This document shows, piece after piece, positions 15,901-27,700 of a stretch of 64,000 nucleotides of DNA; positions within the stretch are counted from its first letter, which is position 1, and every line of letters begins with the position of its first letter. The translations under genes were made by a program, and so were the position numbers. The stretch is from Sanderia malayensis (lineage: Eukaryota > Cnidaria > Scyphozoa > Semaeostomeae > Pelagiidae). The notes beneath the pieces are model-generated. The model was not told the DNA's origin. It ran no database searches and was given only the letters and a program-made list of their open reading frames with translations. The DNA is taken from assembly GCA_013076295.1 (NCBI GenBank), contig RQOL01000824.1:3596001-3660000 (forward strand), read 5' to 3'.

Positions 15901-18382
15901 AAAGCTTTTTGATGATGGTGATATTCATTTTCAATGCTATTGCAATCTCCAAAAAGTTTGAACCCGCCCAAGGTGATCTAAGTTCGTTCAAACATGGCCG
16001 ACTACGTCTTGCACAAATTCAGGCCTTCTTTTGGTTTGAGTTATTCTCTGTGTTACATTTTTCGGTTGCTCTCCTGGCAATTGATAATTTGAATTTTCTT
16101 TCATCCTAGAACCAAATATTTTACGAAGCGCTGACACACAAGTCATCAAAGATGTGATAAAATAAATTTAATAATTTAGGCCTGGTCTTGCTACTGCTAA
16201 AGTCTTGAAGAGTCAAGGATTTGAAGAGGTTCGTGTCGTTGAAGTGTTGTCGTTTGAAGTCTCATTGCTTAACTAATTGATCTATTCCCTTTTCTCCACA
16301 CTGCCATTTTTTGTAACATGAAACAATAAAACAGGCTAGTGTAATAGTGTTGTATTCGAGTCCAATTGCGCTTGATAGTTTTTTTATATTTGATAGTAAA
16401 TTATATTAACTTCCATTTCAGATACTCCTATGATGCCCATGAATTAAATGGAGCCAAAAAGAGTTACATCAACATCTTTCTTATTTGTCTGAACAGGTAG
16501 TTATGATTTCCACAAATTTCTATTAAATTAATAAATTAAAAAGATAGGCTTTATTTTGTCGCCTGTTCAGTTTGCAAAGTTAAGGAGTCGAACCTATTGG
16601 TGCGGAAGTATTATCGTTGATAATCTCACTGCTTAACCAGTTGATCTATTCACCACCCACCACCCTGGCGTTCTTGGAACATTAAATAGTAAAAGAGACT
16701 AATGTAAAGGTCTTGTGTTCGAGTCCCATCACAGGTCCAAAATTTTGCTTCTGCATTAATTTTGTTATAAATTTTTATTTCAGATGTTATTTCGACGTCC
16801 ATAAATCAATTCGAGTGATATCAACATTCTTCATTTTTTAATGAACAGGTACTTACGATTTATTTACATTTTAGAAGACAAATTAAAAAGGTTAGGCCTT
16901 ATATTATCGCGTGTTCGTTTTTGGAAAGTCACGGATTCGAACTTGTGTAGAAGTATAATTGTTTGAAGCCCCCTTGCTTAGCTAGTTGATCTATTCGCCA
17001 CCCACCACCCTGGCGTTCTTGGAACATTAAATAGTAAAAGAGGCTAATGTAAAGGTCTTGTGTTCCAGTCCCGTCACAGGTCCAAAGTTTTGCTTTTGCA
17101 TTAAATGGTGATGAATTTCTATTTCAGATGTTATTTCGACGTCCATAAATCAATTCGAGTGATATCAACATTCTTCATTGTTTATGAACAGGTACTTACG
17201 ATTTATTTACATTTTTAGTCGAAAAATTAAAAAAGTTAGGCCTTATATTATCGGGTGTTCGGTTTGGAAAGTCGCGGATTCGAACTTGTGTAGAAGTATA
17301 ACTGTTTGAAACCTCGTTGCTTAACTAGTTCATCTATTCGCCACCCACCACCCTGGCGTTCTTGGAACATTAAATAGTAAAAGAGGCTAATGTAAAGGTT
17401 TTGTGTTCGAGTCCCATCACAGGTCCAAAATTTTGCTTTTGCATTAAATGGTGATGAATTTCTATTTCAGATGTTATTTCGACGTCCATAAATCAATTCG
17501 AGTGATATCAACATTCTTCATTGTTTAATGAACAGGTACTTACGATTTATTTACATTTTTAGTCGAAAAATTAAAAAAGTTAGGCCTTATATTATCGGGT
17601 GTTGGGTTTGGAAAGTCCAAAGTCACGGATTCGAACTTGTGTAGAAGTATAACTGTTTGAAACCTCGTTGCTTAATTAGTTGGTCTATTCGCCACCCGCC
17701 ACACTGGCGTTCTTGGAACATTAAATAGTAAGAGGCTAATGTAAAGGTCTTGTGTTCGAGTCCCGTCACAGGTCCAAAGTTTTGCTTTTGCATTAATTGG
17801 CGATAAATTTCTATTTCAGACATTATTTGGACGTCGATGAATCAATTCAAGTGATTCATACATGAAGTCATGCAAAGCCTTTCTAGTCTCAGGCCCCTTT
17901 GCTTAGCGTCTGCAGAATTTGAACTCGTCTTGCAATCAACATTTGAACGCCAGAGTTTTACGAGGGAAAGAACAAAGCTCATTGGAGGTATAGAGTAGTT
18001 CTTCTTAAATTTTAGACTGCTTTGTGATTATAGATAATGATATTGCATGTCTAATTTTACTGTGCCTTGCAAAGAAATATTTGAATTGCTCGAAAAATAT
18101 GGCCGACCCCTGCCCTTAAAATATTTAGGCCCGGTTGCTCAAATCTTTTTGCTTTGAACCACTTATTTGTTTAGATATTTCTATAACTGTTCAAACGTTG
18201 GGATACCTAAAGCTTTTTGATGATGGTGATATTCATTTTCAATGCTATTGCAATCTCCAAAAAGTTTGAACCCGCCCAAGGTGATCTAAGTTCGTTCAAA
18301 CATGGCCGACTACGTCTTGCACAAATTTAGGCCTTCTTTTGGTTTCAGTTATTCTCTGTGTTACATTTTTCAGTTGCTCTCC
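12950..18382 (+). repeat. 5.43-kb tandem duplication, copy 1
   Basis: Landmarks recur at a fixed offset: CCTAGAACCAAATATT at about 12981 and 18414 (5433 bp), and again at about 16105 and 21545 (5440 bp). Both copies carry the same transposon insertion (13909 and 19342) and nearly the same base sequence, differing mainly in short runs. The duplication is recent, or an assembly artefact. Confidence 0.9.
13909..14372. mobile_element. 464-bp non-autonomous DNA transposon, TA target site
   Basis: The ends are CCGTAAATCCTCGAATAAGC and its complement, followed by several GGGGGCTTATTCGAGG-type subrepeats. The insertion splits the cassette sequence ATTAAATAGTAAAAG. Uninterrupted neighbours have a single TA where this copy has TA on both sides (13907-13908 and 14373-14374), so a TA duplication is directly visible. 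A 78-codon frame inside is not conserved protein. Confidence 0.92.
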
Positions 18383-21300
18383 TGGCAATTGATAATTTGA
18401 ATTTTCTTTCATCCTAGAACCAAATATTTTACGAAGCGCTGACACACAAGTCATCAAAGATGTGATAAAATAAATTTAATAATTTAGGCCTGGTCTTGCC
18501 ACTGCTAAAGTCTTGAAGAGTCAAGGATTTGAAGAGGTTCGTGTCGTTGAAGTGTTGTCCTTTGAAGTTTCATTGCTTAACTAATTGATCTATTCCCTTT
18601 TCTCCACACTGCCATTTTTTGTAACATGAAACAATAAAACAGGCTAGTGTAATAGTGTTGTATTCGAGTCCAATTACGCTTGATAGTTTTTTTTATATTT
18701 GATAGTAAATTATATTAACTTCCATTTCAGATACTCCTATGATGCCCGTGAATTAAATGGAGCCAAAAAGAGTTACATCAACATCTTTCTTATTTGTCTG
18801 AACAGGTAGTTATGATTTCCACAAATTTCTATTAAATTAATAAATTAAAAAAATAGGCTTTATTTTGTCGCCTGTTCAGTTTGCAAAGTTAAGGAGTCGA
18901 ACCTATTGGTGCGGAAGTATTATCGTTGATAATCTCACTGCTTAACCAGTTGATCTATTCTCCACCCACCACCCTGGCGTTCTTGGAACATTAAATAGTA
19001 AAAGAGGCTAATGTAAAGGTCTTGTGTTCGAGTCCCGTCACTGCTCCATAGATTTGCTTTTGCATTAATTGGTGATAAATTTCTATTTCACATGTTATTT
19101 CGACGTCCATAAATCAATTCGAGTGATATTAACATTCTTCATTTTTTAATGAACAGGTACTTACGATTTATTTACATTTTAGAAGACAAATTAAAAAGGT
19201 TAGGCCTTATATTATCGCGTGTTCGTTTTTGGAAAGTCACGGATTCGAACTTGTGTAGAAGTATAATTGTTTGAAGCCCCCTTGCTTAGCTAGTTGATCT
19301 ATTCGCCACCCACCACCCTGGCGTTCTTGGAACATTAAATACCGTAAATCCTCGAATAAGCCCCCGGGGGCTTATTTGCAAAAATGAATTTTTGGGTGGG
19401 GGCTTATTGGAGGGGGGCGCTTATTCGAGGGGGGGGGGCTTATTTCAAAGTTTTGCTTTTTCCTCAAAAGTTGACAGAAAAAAGACGACATAATTTTCTC
19501 AATCAGGTAAACTTTTTTCACAAAGTGCTGTGTGAAGATCTAACAAAACGTATAATTTGTTTATCATCACGAAAGTCGCGTTTCTTTTTGCTTTTTTTTT
19601 CTGCAGTCAAAGGAAGTGATACTGTATAGCTATTGTCCCGTGGGTTCTTTCTCAAAATAAGATATTATTCTGCGCTTATGCTTCCCTCGAATAAGACCCC
19701 ATGGGGGCTTATTCGAGGGGGGGGCTTATTTGCAAAAATGATTTTTTAGGTGGGGGCTTAATCGAGGGGGGCTTATTCGAACGTGGGGGCTTATTCGAGG
19801 ATTTACGGTAGTAAAAGAGGCTAATGTAAAGGTTTTGTGTTCCAGTCCCGTCACAGGTCCAAAGTTTTGCTTTTGCATTAAATGGTGATGAATTTCTATT
19901 TCAGATGTTATTTCGACGTCCATAAATCAATTCGAGTGATATCAACATTCTTCATTGTTTAATGAACAGGTACTTACGATTTATTTGCATTTTTAGTTGA
20001 AAAATTAAAAACTCAGCCCTTATATTATCGCGGGTTAGGGTTTGGAAAGTCCAAAGTCACGGATTCGAACTTGTGTAGAAGTATAATTGTTTGAAGCCCC
20101 CTTGCTTAGCTAGTTGATCTATTCGCCACCCACCACCCTGGCGTTCTTGGAACATTAAATAGTAAAAGAGGCTAATGTAAAGGTCTTGTGTTCGACTCCC
20201 ATCACAGGTCCAAAGTTTTGCTTTTGCATTAAATGGTGATGAATTTCTATTTCAGATGTTATTTCGACGTTCATAAATCAATTCGAGTGATATCAACATT
20301 CTTCATTGCTTAATGAACAGGTACTTACGATTTATTTACATTTTTAGTTGAAAAATTAAAAAACTCAGGCCTTATATTATCGCGAGTTTGGTTTGGAAAG
20401 TCACGGATTCGAACTTGTATGGACATATTAATGTTTGAAACCTCGTTGCTTAACTAGTTAGTCTATTCGCCACCCGCCACCCTAGCGTTCTTGGAACATT
20501 AAATAGTAAAAGAGACTAATGTAAAGGTCTTGTGTTCGAGTCCGATCACAGGTCCAAAGTTTTGCTTTTGCATTAAATGGTGATGAATTTCTATTTCAGA
20601 TGTTATTTCGACGTCCATAAATCAATTCGAGTGATATCAACATTCTTCATTGTTTAATGAATAGGTACTTACGATTTATTTGCATTTTTAGTTGAAAAAT
20701 TAAAAACTCAGCCCTTATATTATCGCGGGTTAGGGTTTGGAAAGTCCAAAGTCACGGATTCGAACTTGTGTGGAAGTATAATTGTTTGATGCTTCGTTGC
20801 TTAGCTAGTTGATCTATTCTCCACCCACCACCCTGGCGTTCTTGGAACATTAAATAGTAAAAGAGACTAATGTAAAGGTCTTGTGTTCGAGTCCCATCAC
20901 AGGTCCAAAGTTTTGCTTTTCCATTAATTGGTGATGAATTTCTATTTCAGATGTTACTTCGACGTCGATGAATCAATTCAAGTGATCCATACATGAAGTC
21001 ATGCAAAGCTTTTCTAGTCTCAGGCCCCTTTGCTTAGCGTCTGCAGAATTTGAACTCGTCTTGCAATCAACATTTGAACGCCAGAGTTTTTCAAGGGAAA
21101 CAACAAGGCTCATTGGAGGTATAGAGTAGTTCTTCTTAAATTTTAGACTGCTTTGTGATTATAGATAATGATATTGCATGTCTAATTTTACTGTGCCTTG
21201 CAAAGAAATATTTGAATTGCTCGAAAAATATGGCCGACCCCTGCCCTTAAAATATTTAGGCCCTGTTGTCTCAAAGCTTTTTGCTTTGAACCACTTGTTT

Positions 21301-22080
21301 GCTTAGATATTTCTATAACTGTTCAAACGTTGGGATACCTAAAGCTTTTTGATGATGGTGATATTCATTTTCAATGCTATTGCAATCTCCAAAAAGTTTG
21401 AACCCGCCCAAGGTGATCTAAGTTCGTTCAAACATGGCCGACTACGTCTTGCACAAATTCAGGCCTTCTTTTGGTTTGAGTTATTCTCTGTGTTACATTT
21501 TTCGGTTGCTCTCCTGGCAATTGATAATTTGAATTTTCTTTCATCCTAGAACCAAATATTTTACGAAGCGCTGACACACAAGTCATCAAAGATGTGATAA
21601 AATAAATTTAATAATTTAGGCCTGGTCTTGCCACTGCTAAAGTCTTGAAGAGTCAAGGATTTGAAGAGGTTCGTGTCGTTGAAGTGTTGTCCTTTGAAGT
21701 TTCATTGCTTAACTAATTGATCTATTCCCTTTTCTCCACACTGCCATTTTTTGTAACATGAAACAATAAAACAGGCTAGTGTAATAGTGTTGTATTCGAG
21801 TCCAATTGCGCTTGATAGTTTTTTTATATTTGATAGTAAATTATATTAACTTCCATTTCAGATACTCCTATGATGCCCATGAATTAAATGGAGCCAAAAA
21901 GAGTTACATCAACATCTTTCTTATTTGTCTGAACAGGTAGTTATGATTTCCACAAATTTCTATTAAATTAATAAATTAAAAAGATAGGCTTTATTTTGTC
22001 GCCTGTTCAGTTTGCAAAGTTAAGGAGTCGAACCTATTGGTGCGGAAGTATTATCGTTGATAATCTCACTGCTTAACCAG
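18383..22080 (+). repeat. 5.43-kb tandem duplication, copy 2 (partial)
   Basis: This repeats copy 1 from its start through the second long cassette. It then ends where the palindrome core begins (about 22.1 kb). Confidence 0.88.
19342..19808. mobile_element. 467-bp non-autonomous DNA transposon, second copy
   Basis: This is the same element at the same target position as the one at 13909, differing by a few bases in G and T runs. It was copied with the 5.43-kb duplication and is not an independent insertion. Confidence 0.92.
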
Positions 22081-22376
22081 TTGATCTATTCACCACCCAC
22101 CACCCTGGCGTTCTTGGAGCATTATATAGTAACACAGGCCAGTCCGAAGGTCTTGTGTTCGAGCCCCATCATGGTAAAAATGTTTTTTTGGCTGCATTTT
22201 TATATTGAATTATATTTATTCATTTTCAGAAACAAAAGCAAGGCGATTAAATCAAGTTGAGGCTGCATCATTCACCTACTGACCTGAGGTCACAAACGTT
22301 AATATGTATCTGGTTAATGAATAAAGGTAATTGCGTTCTCTATTTTTACTTTACACTTTATTTCAAATTTTATTAG

Positions 22377-22439
22377 AGGGAAGCATCACACTTGTACTGG
22401 ACCACAGTACTCGCGATTCAAGACAAGCATATTCAATAG
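22377..22439 (+). other. Exon-like segment, palindrome left arm
   Basis: A 63-bp segment lies between the acceptor TTTTATTAG and the donor CAATAG/GTAAG. It reads GSITLVLDHSTRDSRQ in one frame. The right-arm partner (near 24.38-24.46 kb, minus) begins similarly (GSIALLLDH) and then diverges. I do not recognise a protein. Confidence 0.4.
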
Positions 22440-22593
22440 GTAAGATTTTTTATATTATTATGAATATTTACTTATTGACAAGTAGAATTAATAAATCACA
22501 GACCGTTTATTAATTAATTTATTTATATTTAACAGATCATTGCATTGTACTTTTCCAGAACAATCTTTTTAATATGATTGCCTCTTGTTGCAG

Positions 22594-22763
22594 TGGCAAG
22601 AATAACTGGCTCCACAGTCGTTTCTTCTGCAATTGACACAAGATGTTACAGGGAGAGAAAGTGTCAATGTACCAGAGAGAAGATTGGAACTCAAGCTCCC
22701 GAAGATCAGATGGGTCAAATAGCATATTATAAAGAAGACTTCAACACCTTGAACATCATGAAG
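22594..22763 (+). other. 170-bp exon-like segment with open frame, left copy
   Basis: The acceptor CTCTTGTTGCAG precedes and the donor ATGAAG/GTACAT follows. The segment carries 56 open codons (ARITGSTVVSSAIDTRCY, then CQCTREKIGTQAP, then FNTLNIMK) with three cysteines. Its inverted partner at 24029-24198 has the same length, the same splice-like edges and an open frame with a few residue changes. I do not recognise the family. It may be a coding exon of the unknown gene whose other exons form the cassette arrays. Confidence 0.5.
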
Positions 22764-22989
22764 GTACATGGTTTTCCATTTTGTCTTTACCTCGTTGGCT
22801 TTATTACACTTCATTTTCATTTTCTTACTTTTTTTATTCTTCTGTGTCCACTATTTAATCACCTCAGAAGAGAATAAGGAGCATTCTTCTTTTATCCATT
22901 ATTAATATGATCTTATATTTATACACACTTTAATTGCCTTACGAATTACTTGTATAGTATCTGTTTGCTTTTAAATAACTTCTCACTTT

Positions 22990-23690
22990 ATTACAGACGA
23001 AGAACAGACGAAGAACAGACAAAGGACAGTCGAAGAACAAACAGGAACAGAAAAAGGCATGTGGGCAGTTACTATTAATTACTTTACTTTCTTTATTTCA
23101 TAAATTATTTTAGCAATCTCTGTTGACTTTAACATTACTTATCATTTATTCCAGGAGCAGAACAGACGAAGAACAGATGAAGCACAGAAGAAGGACAGAA
23201 GAACAGACGAAGAAAGAGGCATGTGGGAAGTTGTTATTAATTAGTTTACTTTTCTTTATTTTACAAATTATTTTTGCAATCTCTCTTGACACTTAATATT
23301 TATCATCTATTCCAGCAGCAGAACAGAAGAAGAAAAGACGAAGAACAGACGAATCACAGACCGTTCACAGACCGAATCACGGAAGGAAAGACGAAGGACA
23401 GATGAAGAAAACAAATGAGCCACATTATGTATTTCGAAGGGATACCGATTAGTAAGATCCATCTTTTCTTCTTCTGTCCTTTTTCTTTTCTTCGTCTGTT
23501 CTTCTTCTGTCCTTTTTCTTTTCTTCTTCTGTCCTTCTTCTTTTCTTCGTCTGTTCTTCTTCTGTCCTTCGTCTGTTCTTCTTCTGTCCTTTTTCTTTTC
23601 TTCATCTGTTCTTCTTCTGTCCTTTTTCTTTTCTTCGTCTGTTCTTCTTCTGTGCTTCGTCTGTTCTTCGTCTGTTCTGCTCCTGGAATA
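22990..23690. repeat. GAAGAACAGACR minisatellite, strand-switching
   Basis: Blocks of an approximately 11-bp purine-rich unit (ACGAAGAACAG) occur near 22996-23055, 23158-23215 and 23316-23415 within a roughly 160-bp larger period; each block is preceded by an acceptor-like TTACAG or TTCCAG. After the centre (23.42 kb) the same unit runs on the opposite strand to about 23690. In frame it would encode Arg/Asp/Glu-rich peptide on either strand, so the ORFs across it are compositional. Confidence 0.9.
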
Positions 23691-24028
23691 AATGATAAGT
23701 AATGTTAAAGTCAACAGAGAATGCAAAAATAATTTGTACAATAAAGAAAAGAAAAGTAATTAATAGTAACTGCCCACGTGCCTTTTTCTGTTCCTGTTTG
23801 TTCTTCGACTGTCCTTTGTCTGCTCCTTGTAATAAAGTGAAAAGTTATTCAAAAGCAATTCCTAAAGTAAAGTATGTATAAATAGAAGATCATATTAATA
23901 GTGGATAAAAGAAGAATCCTCCTTATTGTCTTCTGAGGTGATTAAATAGTGGACACAGAAGAATAATAAAAGTAAGGAAATGAAGTTATAAACCTAACGA
24001 GAAAAAGACAAAATGGAAAACCATGTAC

Positions 24029-24198
24029 CTTCATGATGTTCAAGGTGTTGAAGTCTTCTTTATAATGTGCTATTTGACCCTTCTGAACTTCAGGAGCTTG
24101 AGTTCCAATCTTCTCTCTGGTACATTGACACTTTCTCTCTCTGTAACATCTTGTGTCAATTGCAGAAGAAACGACTGTGGAGCCAGTTATTCTTGCCA
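24029..24198 (-). other. 170-bp exon-like segment with open frame, right copy
   Basis: This is the inverted partner of 22594-22763, with an identical acceptor (CTTGTTGCAG) and donor (GAAG/GTACATGG). The frame is open over 56 codons. Visible differences include EDQMGQIAYYK in the left copy against EVQKGQIAHYK here. The downstream intron sequences also match. Confidence 0.5.
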
Positions 24199-24739
24199 CT
24201 GCAACAAGAGGTATTCATATTAAAAAAATTGTTATGGCAAAGTCCAATGCGATGACTTATTAAGTAGCATATGCAGAGCACATACTCGATAAACTGATAA
24301 AGGATGCATCACAGACTGTCATTTGTTATCGATCAATTATTCAGCATTTTTATGGAAGAAAGGTAAGGACCTAAGGGCTTTGGAGTTGAGTTCCAGCTGT
24401 CGCACTGTACGAATCACAGTATTATCGTATGGTCCAGTAGAAGTGCGATGCTTCCCTTTGATAAATTGGGGATAAAGTAGAAAATGAAATAGAAATAAAA
24501 ACAAAAAAACCCAATTACCTTTATTCATTAATCTGATACATATTAACATTGGTGACCTCAGGTTAGTAGGAGAATGATGCAGCCTCAATTTGATTTAACC
24601 GCCTTGCTTTTGCTTCTGAAAATGAATAAATATAATTCAATATAAAAATGAAGCAAGAAAAACATTTTTACCATGATGGGGCTCGAACACAAGACCATCG
24701 GAATGGCCTGTGTTACTATATAATGCTCCAAGAACGCCA

Positions 24740-27700
24740 GGGTGGTGGGTGGTGAATAGATCAACTGGTTAAGCAGTGAGATTATCAACAATAATACTTC
24801 CGTAAGAATAGGTTCAACTCCTGGACTCTGCAAACTCAGCAGGCGACAAAATAAAGCCTATCTTTTTAATTTATTTAATAGAAATTTGTGGAAATCATAA
24901 TTACCTGTTCAGACAACAAAGAAAGATGTTGATGTAACTCCTTTTCGGCTTCAATTAATTCACTGGCGTCGTGATAGTATCTGAAATATAAATTAATCAA
25001 CATAAGAACAAAATTCAAATTTTCAACCAGCTCAATAACAATGCAAGAATGCACCATTGAATATGACTTAGGCCAAAACTGAGGACTAAATTTGTGCAAG
25101 ACATGGTAGGCCATGTTTTAATGACCATAAATAAATCAAGTTCTCCAATTTAAACTGCTCTTGGATGAACACCACCAGCAGGAAAAAAACTTAAAATATC
25201 CCAAGGTTTGGACAGTTAATCAAATACAGGAACGAATAAGTGGTTCAAACAGACAAACAATTGGGCAATGGGGCCTAAATATTTGGTATAGTCGGTCTGT
25301 TTTTAAATCGAGCAATTAAAACATCTTTGCAGGGCACAAAAACATCAGACATATAATATCATTATTTCTAATCGTAAAGCAATCTGAAACTTAGGTAAAA
25401 ACTACTCTATACCCCCATTGAGCTTTGTTGTTTCCCTCGACAAGTTCTTGCGTTTAAATGCTGGTTGGAAAAGAAGTTCTGAAGACGCTAGGCGAAGGGG
25501 CTTGACACCAGGTAGTATTTGTATGACTTCATGTATGGATCATTTGAATTGATTCGCCGACTTGCAACAACATCTGAAACAGAAATTAATATAATTAATC
25601 ACCAATTAATGCAAAAACAAATTTATGGAACAGTGACGGGACTCGAACGCAAGACCTTTACATTAGCTTCTTTTACTATTTAATGTTCCAAGAACGCCAG
25701 CGTGGCGGGTGGCGAATAGATCAACCAGCTAAGCAACGAGGCTTCAAACAATTATACTTCTACACAAGTTCGAATCCGTGACTTTCCAAATCCAAAATCA
25801 ACAATATAAGGCCTAACTGTTTTAATTTTTCGACTAAAAATGTAAATAAATCATAAGTACCTGTTCATCAAACAGTGAAGAATGTTGATATGGCTTTATT
25901 TAATGCACTGGCCTTATAACAGTATCTGAAATATAAATTAATATAATCAACATAAGGTGAATAATTGACATGTTTTGTTGGATTAGATTTGAACTCAAGA
26001 TCAAATAAGATCAAATATACCTTTCGAAGCTTGTAAAATGTGTCACATTCTAATTCTGAAGGTCTATGTGTGAACTCTCAGTACGACATTTGGCTCTAAG
26101 AAGAAACAAAATTCAAATATTCAATCAGCTCCATAGAAATGCGAGAATGTAACATGAAGAAAGCGGAGGAAAGAGGGGGGGCTAAATTTGTGCAAGACAT
26201 GGTCGGCCTTGCTTGAATGACCATAAAACAAGCCCTGCAATTTCAAGCTCCTCGTGGATGAACATCACCAGCAGGTAAAAAATTAAAATATCCCATAGTT
26301 GGACAGTTTATCCAATATAAACTGTTCAAAACAACAAAGACTTGGGCAATGGGCCTAAGAACTTTCAAAGTGTGGTCGGTCATGTTATTACACTCATTTT
26401 GCTTTATAAGCAACTGCTTTATAAGCAAGGCAGCACTCGGCAAGGAAAAAAGTTAAGCAATTTTAGTACTGGATTGAAGACTGCTAAGCAATTTGAAAAA
26501 ATATATTTTCAGTATTTAACAGGAAATGTGAACTGACACCATCATACTAACATGAATAACCCGTGAAAGCGTTATCTGCCCTCAATACTTGTTGACTTTC
26601 AATACTTACCAATTATCAAACCGTTTTCAGTTTCTTTAACCACAATTATAATCTATTTTCAAAAAACACGAACAAAAAGTTAAGCAATTGCTAAGCAATT
26701 TTGAGTACTCAAATTCGCCTTCCAGCTAAGCAATTTTTAGTACTGAGCCCGAGTTGAAATTGCTTATAAAATAAAATGAGTGTATTCGGGTAATTAAAAC
26801 ATTTCTTGCAAATCAAAAGAAATTCAGACATTCAATATCATCATTTCTAATCACAAAGTAATCTAAAACTCAAGAAAAACTATTCTATACCTCGAATGAG
26901 CTTCGTTATTTCCTTCCGAAATCTTGCGTTTAAGTGTTGGTTGCAAAAGAAGTTCAAATTGAGAAGACGCAAGGTAAAGAGGCCTGGGACTAGAAAGGAT
27001 TTGCATGACTTCATGTATGGATCACTTGAACTGATTCATCGACGTCGAAATAACATCTGAAATAGAAATTCATCACTAATTCATGCAAAAGCAAAACTTT
27101 GGACCTGTGATGGGACTCGAACACAAGACCTTTACATTAGCCTCTTTTACTATTTAATGTTCCAAGAACGCCAGGGTGGTGGGTGGCGAATAGATCAACC
27201 AGGTAAGCAATGAGACTTCAAACAATTATACTTCTAAACAAGTTCGAATCCGTGACTTTCCAAACCCAACTCGCGATAATATAAGGCCTGAGTTTTTTAA
27301 TTTTTCAACTAAAAATGTAAATATATCGTAAGTACCTGCTCATTAAACAAAGAAGAATGTTGATATGGTTTTATCTAACCCACTGGCGTTAAAACAGTAT
27401 CTGAAATATACATTTATATAATCAACATAAGGTGAATAATTGACATATTTTGTTGGATTATACTTGAACTCAAGATCAAATAAGATCAAATATACCTTTT
27501 GACATTTGTAAAATGTGTCACATTCTAATTCTGAAGGTCTATGTTTGAACTCTCAGTACGCCATTTGGTTCTAAGAAGAAACAAAATTCAAATATTCAAT
27601 CAGCTCCATAGAAATACGAGAATGTAACATGAAGAAAGCGGTGGAAAGAGGGGGCCTAAATTTGTGCAAGACATGGTCGGCCATGTTTGAATGACCATAA

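Larger units (their letters stand above)
12590..22130 (+). repeat. Left arm: direct array of exon-intron cassettes
   Basis: Two cassette types alternate. Long cassettes L (about 1 kb) start near 12.6, 15.55, 17.85 and 21.0 kb. Between them lie runs of 5, 4 and 5 short cassettes S of 342-352 bp. Each S unit contains an acceptor-like TTTCTATTTCAG, a 65-bp exon-like segment ending TTAATGAACAG, a donor GTACTTACG, and an intron with two B-box-like sequences. The exon-like segments match, with stops and frameshifts, the intact exon at 24905-24980. The array is therefore best read as amplified and decayed exons of one gene, not as an ordinary satellite. No tRNA cloverleaf forms. Confidence 0.9.
22130..24740. 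repeat. Palindrome core, arms over 1 kb, centre near 23.42 kb
   Basis: Paired landmarks keep a constant coordinate sum. GTCTTGTGTTCGAG at 22151 pairs with its complement ending 24694 (sum 46845). GGCATGTGGGCAGTT at 23056 pairs with its complement ending 23783 (sum 46839). The 170-bp exon-like segments at 22594 and 24029 also pair. The spacer around 23.40-23.46 kb is flanked by opposed purine-rich minisatellites. Beyond the core the symmetry continues into the two cassette arrays. Confidence 0.92.

Noticed and set aside
15909..16109. 66-codon frame repeated identically at 21349-21549
   Set aside because: The identity comes from the 5.43-kb duplication. The other two long cassettes do not keep the frame and it has no domain.
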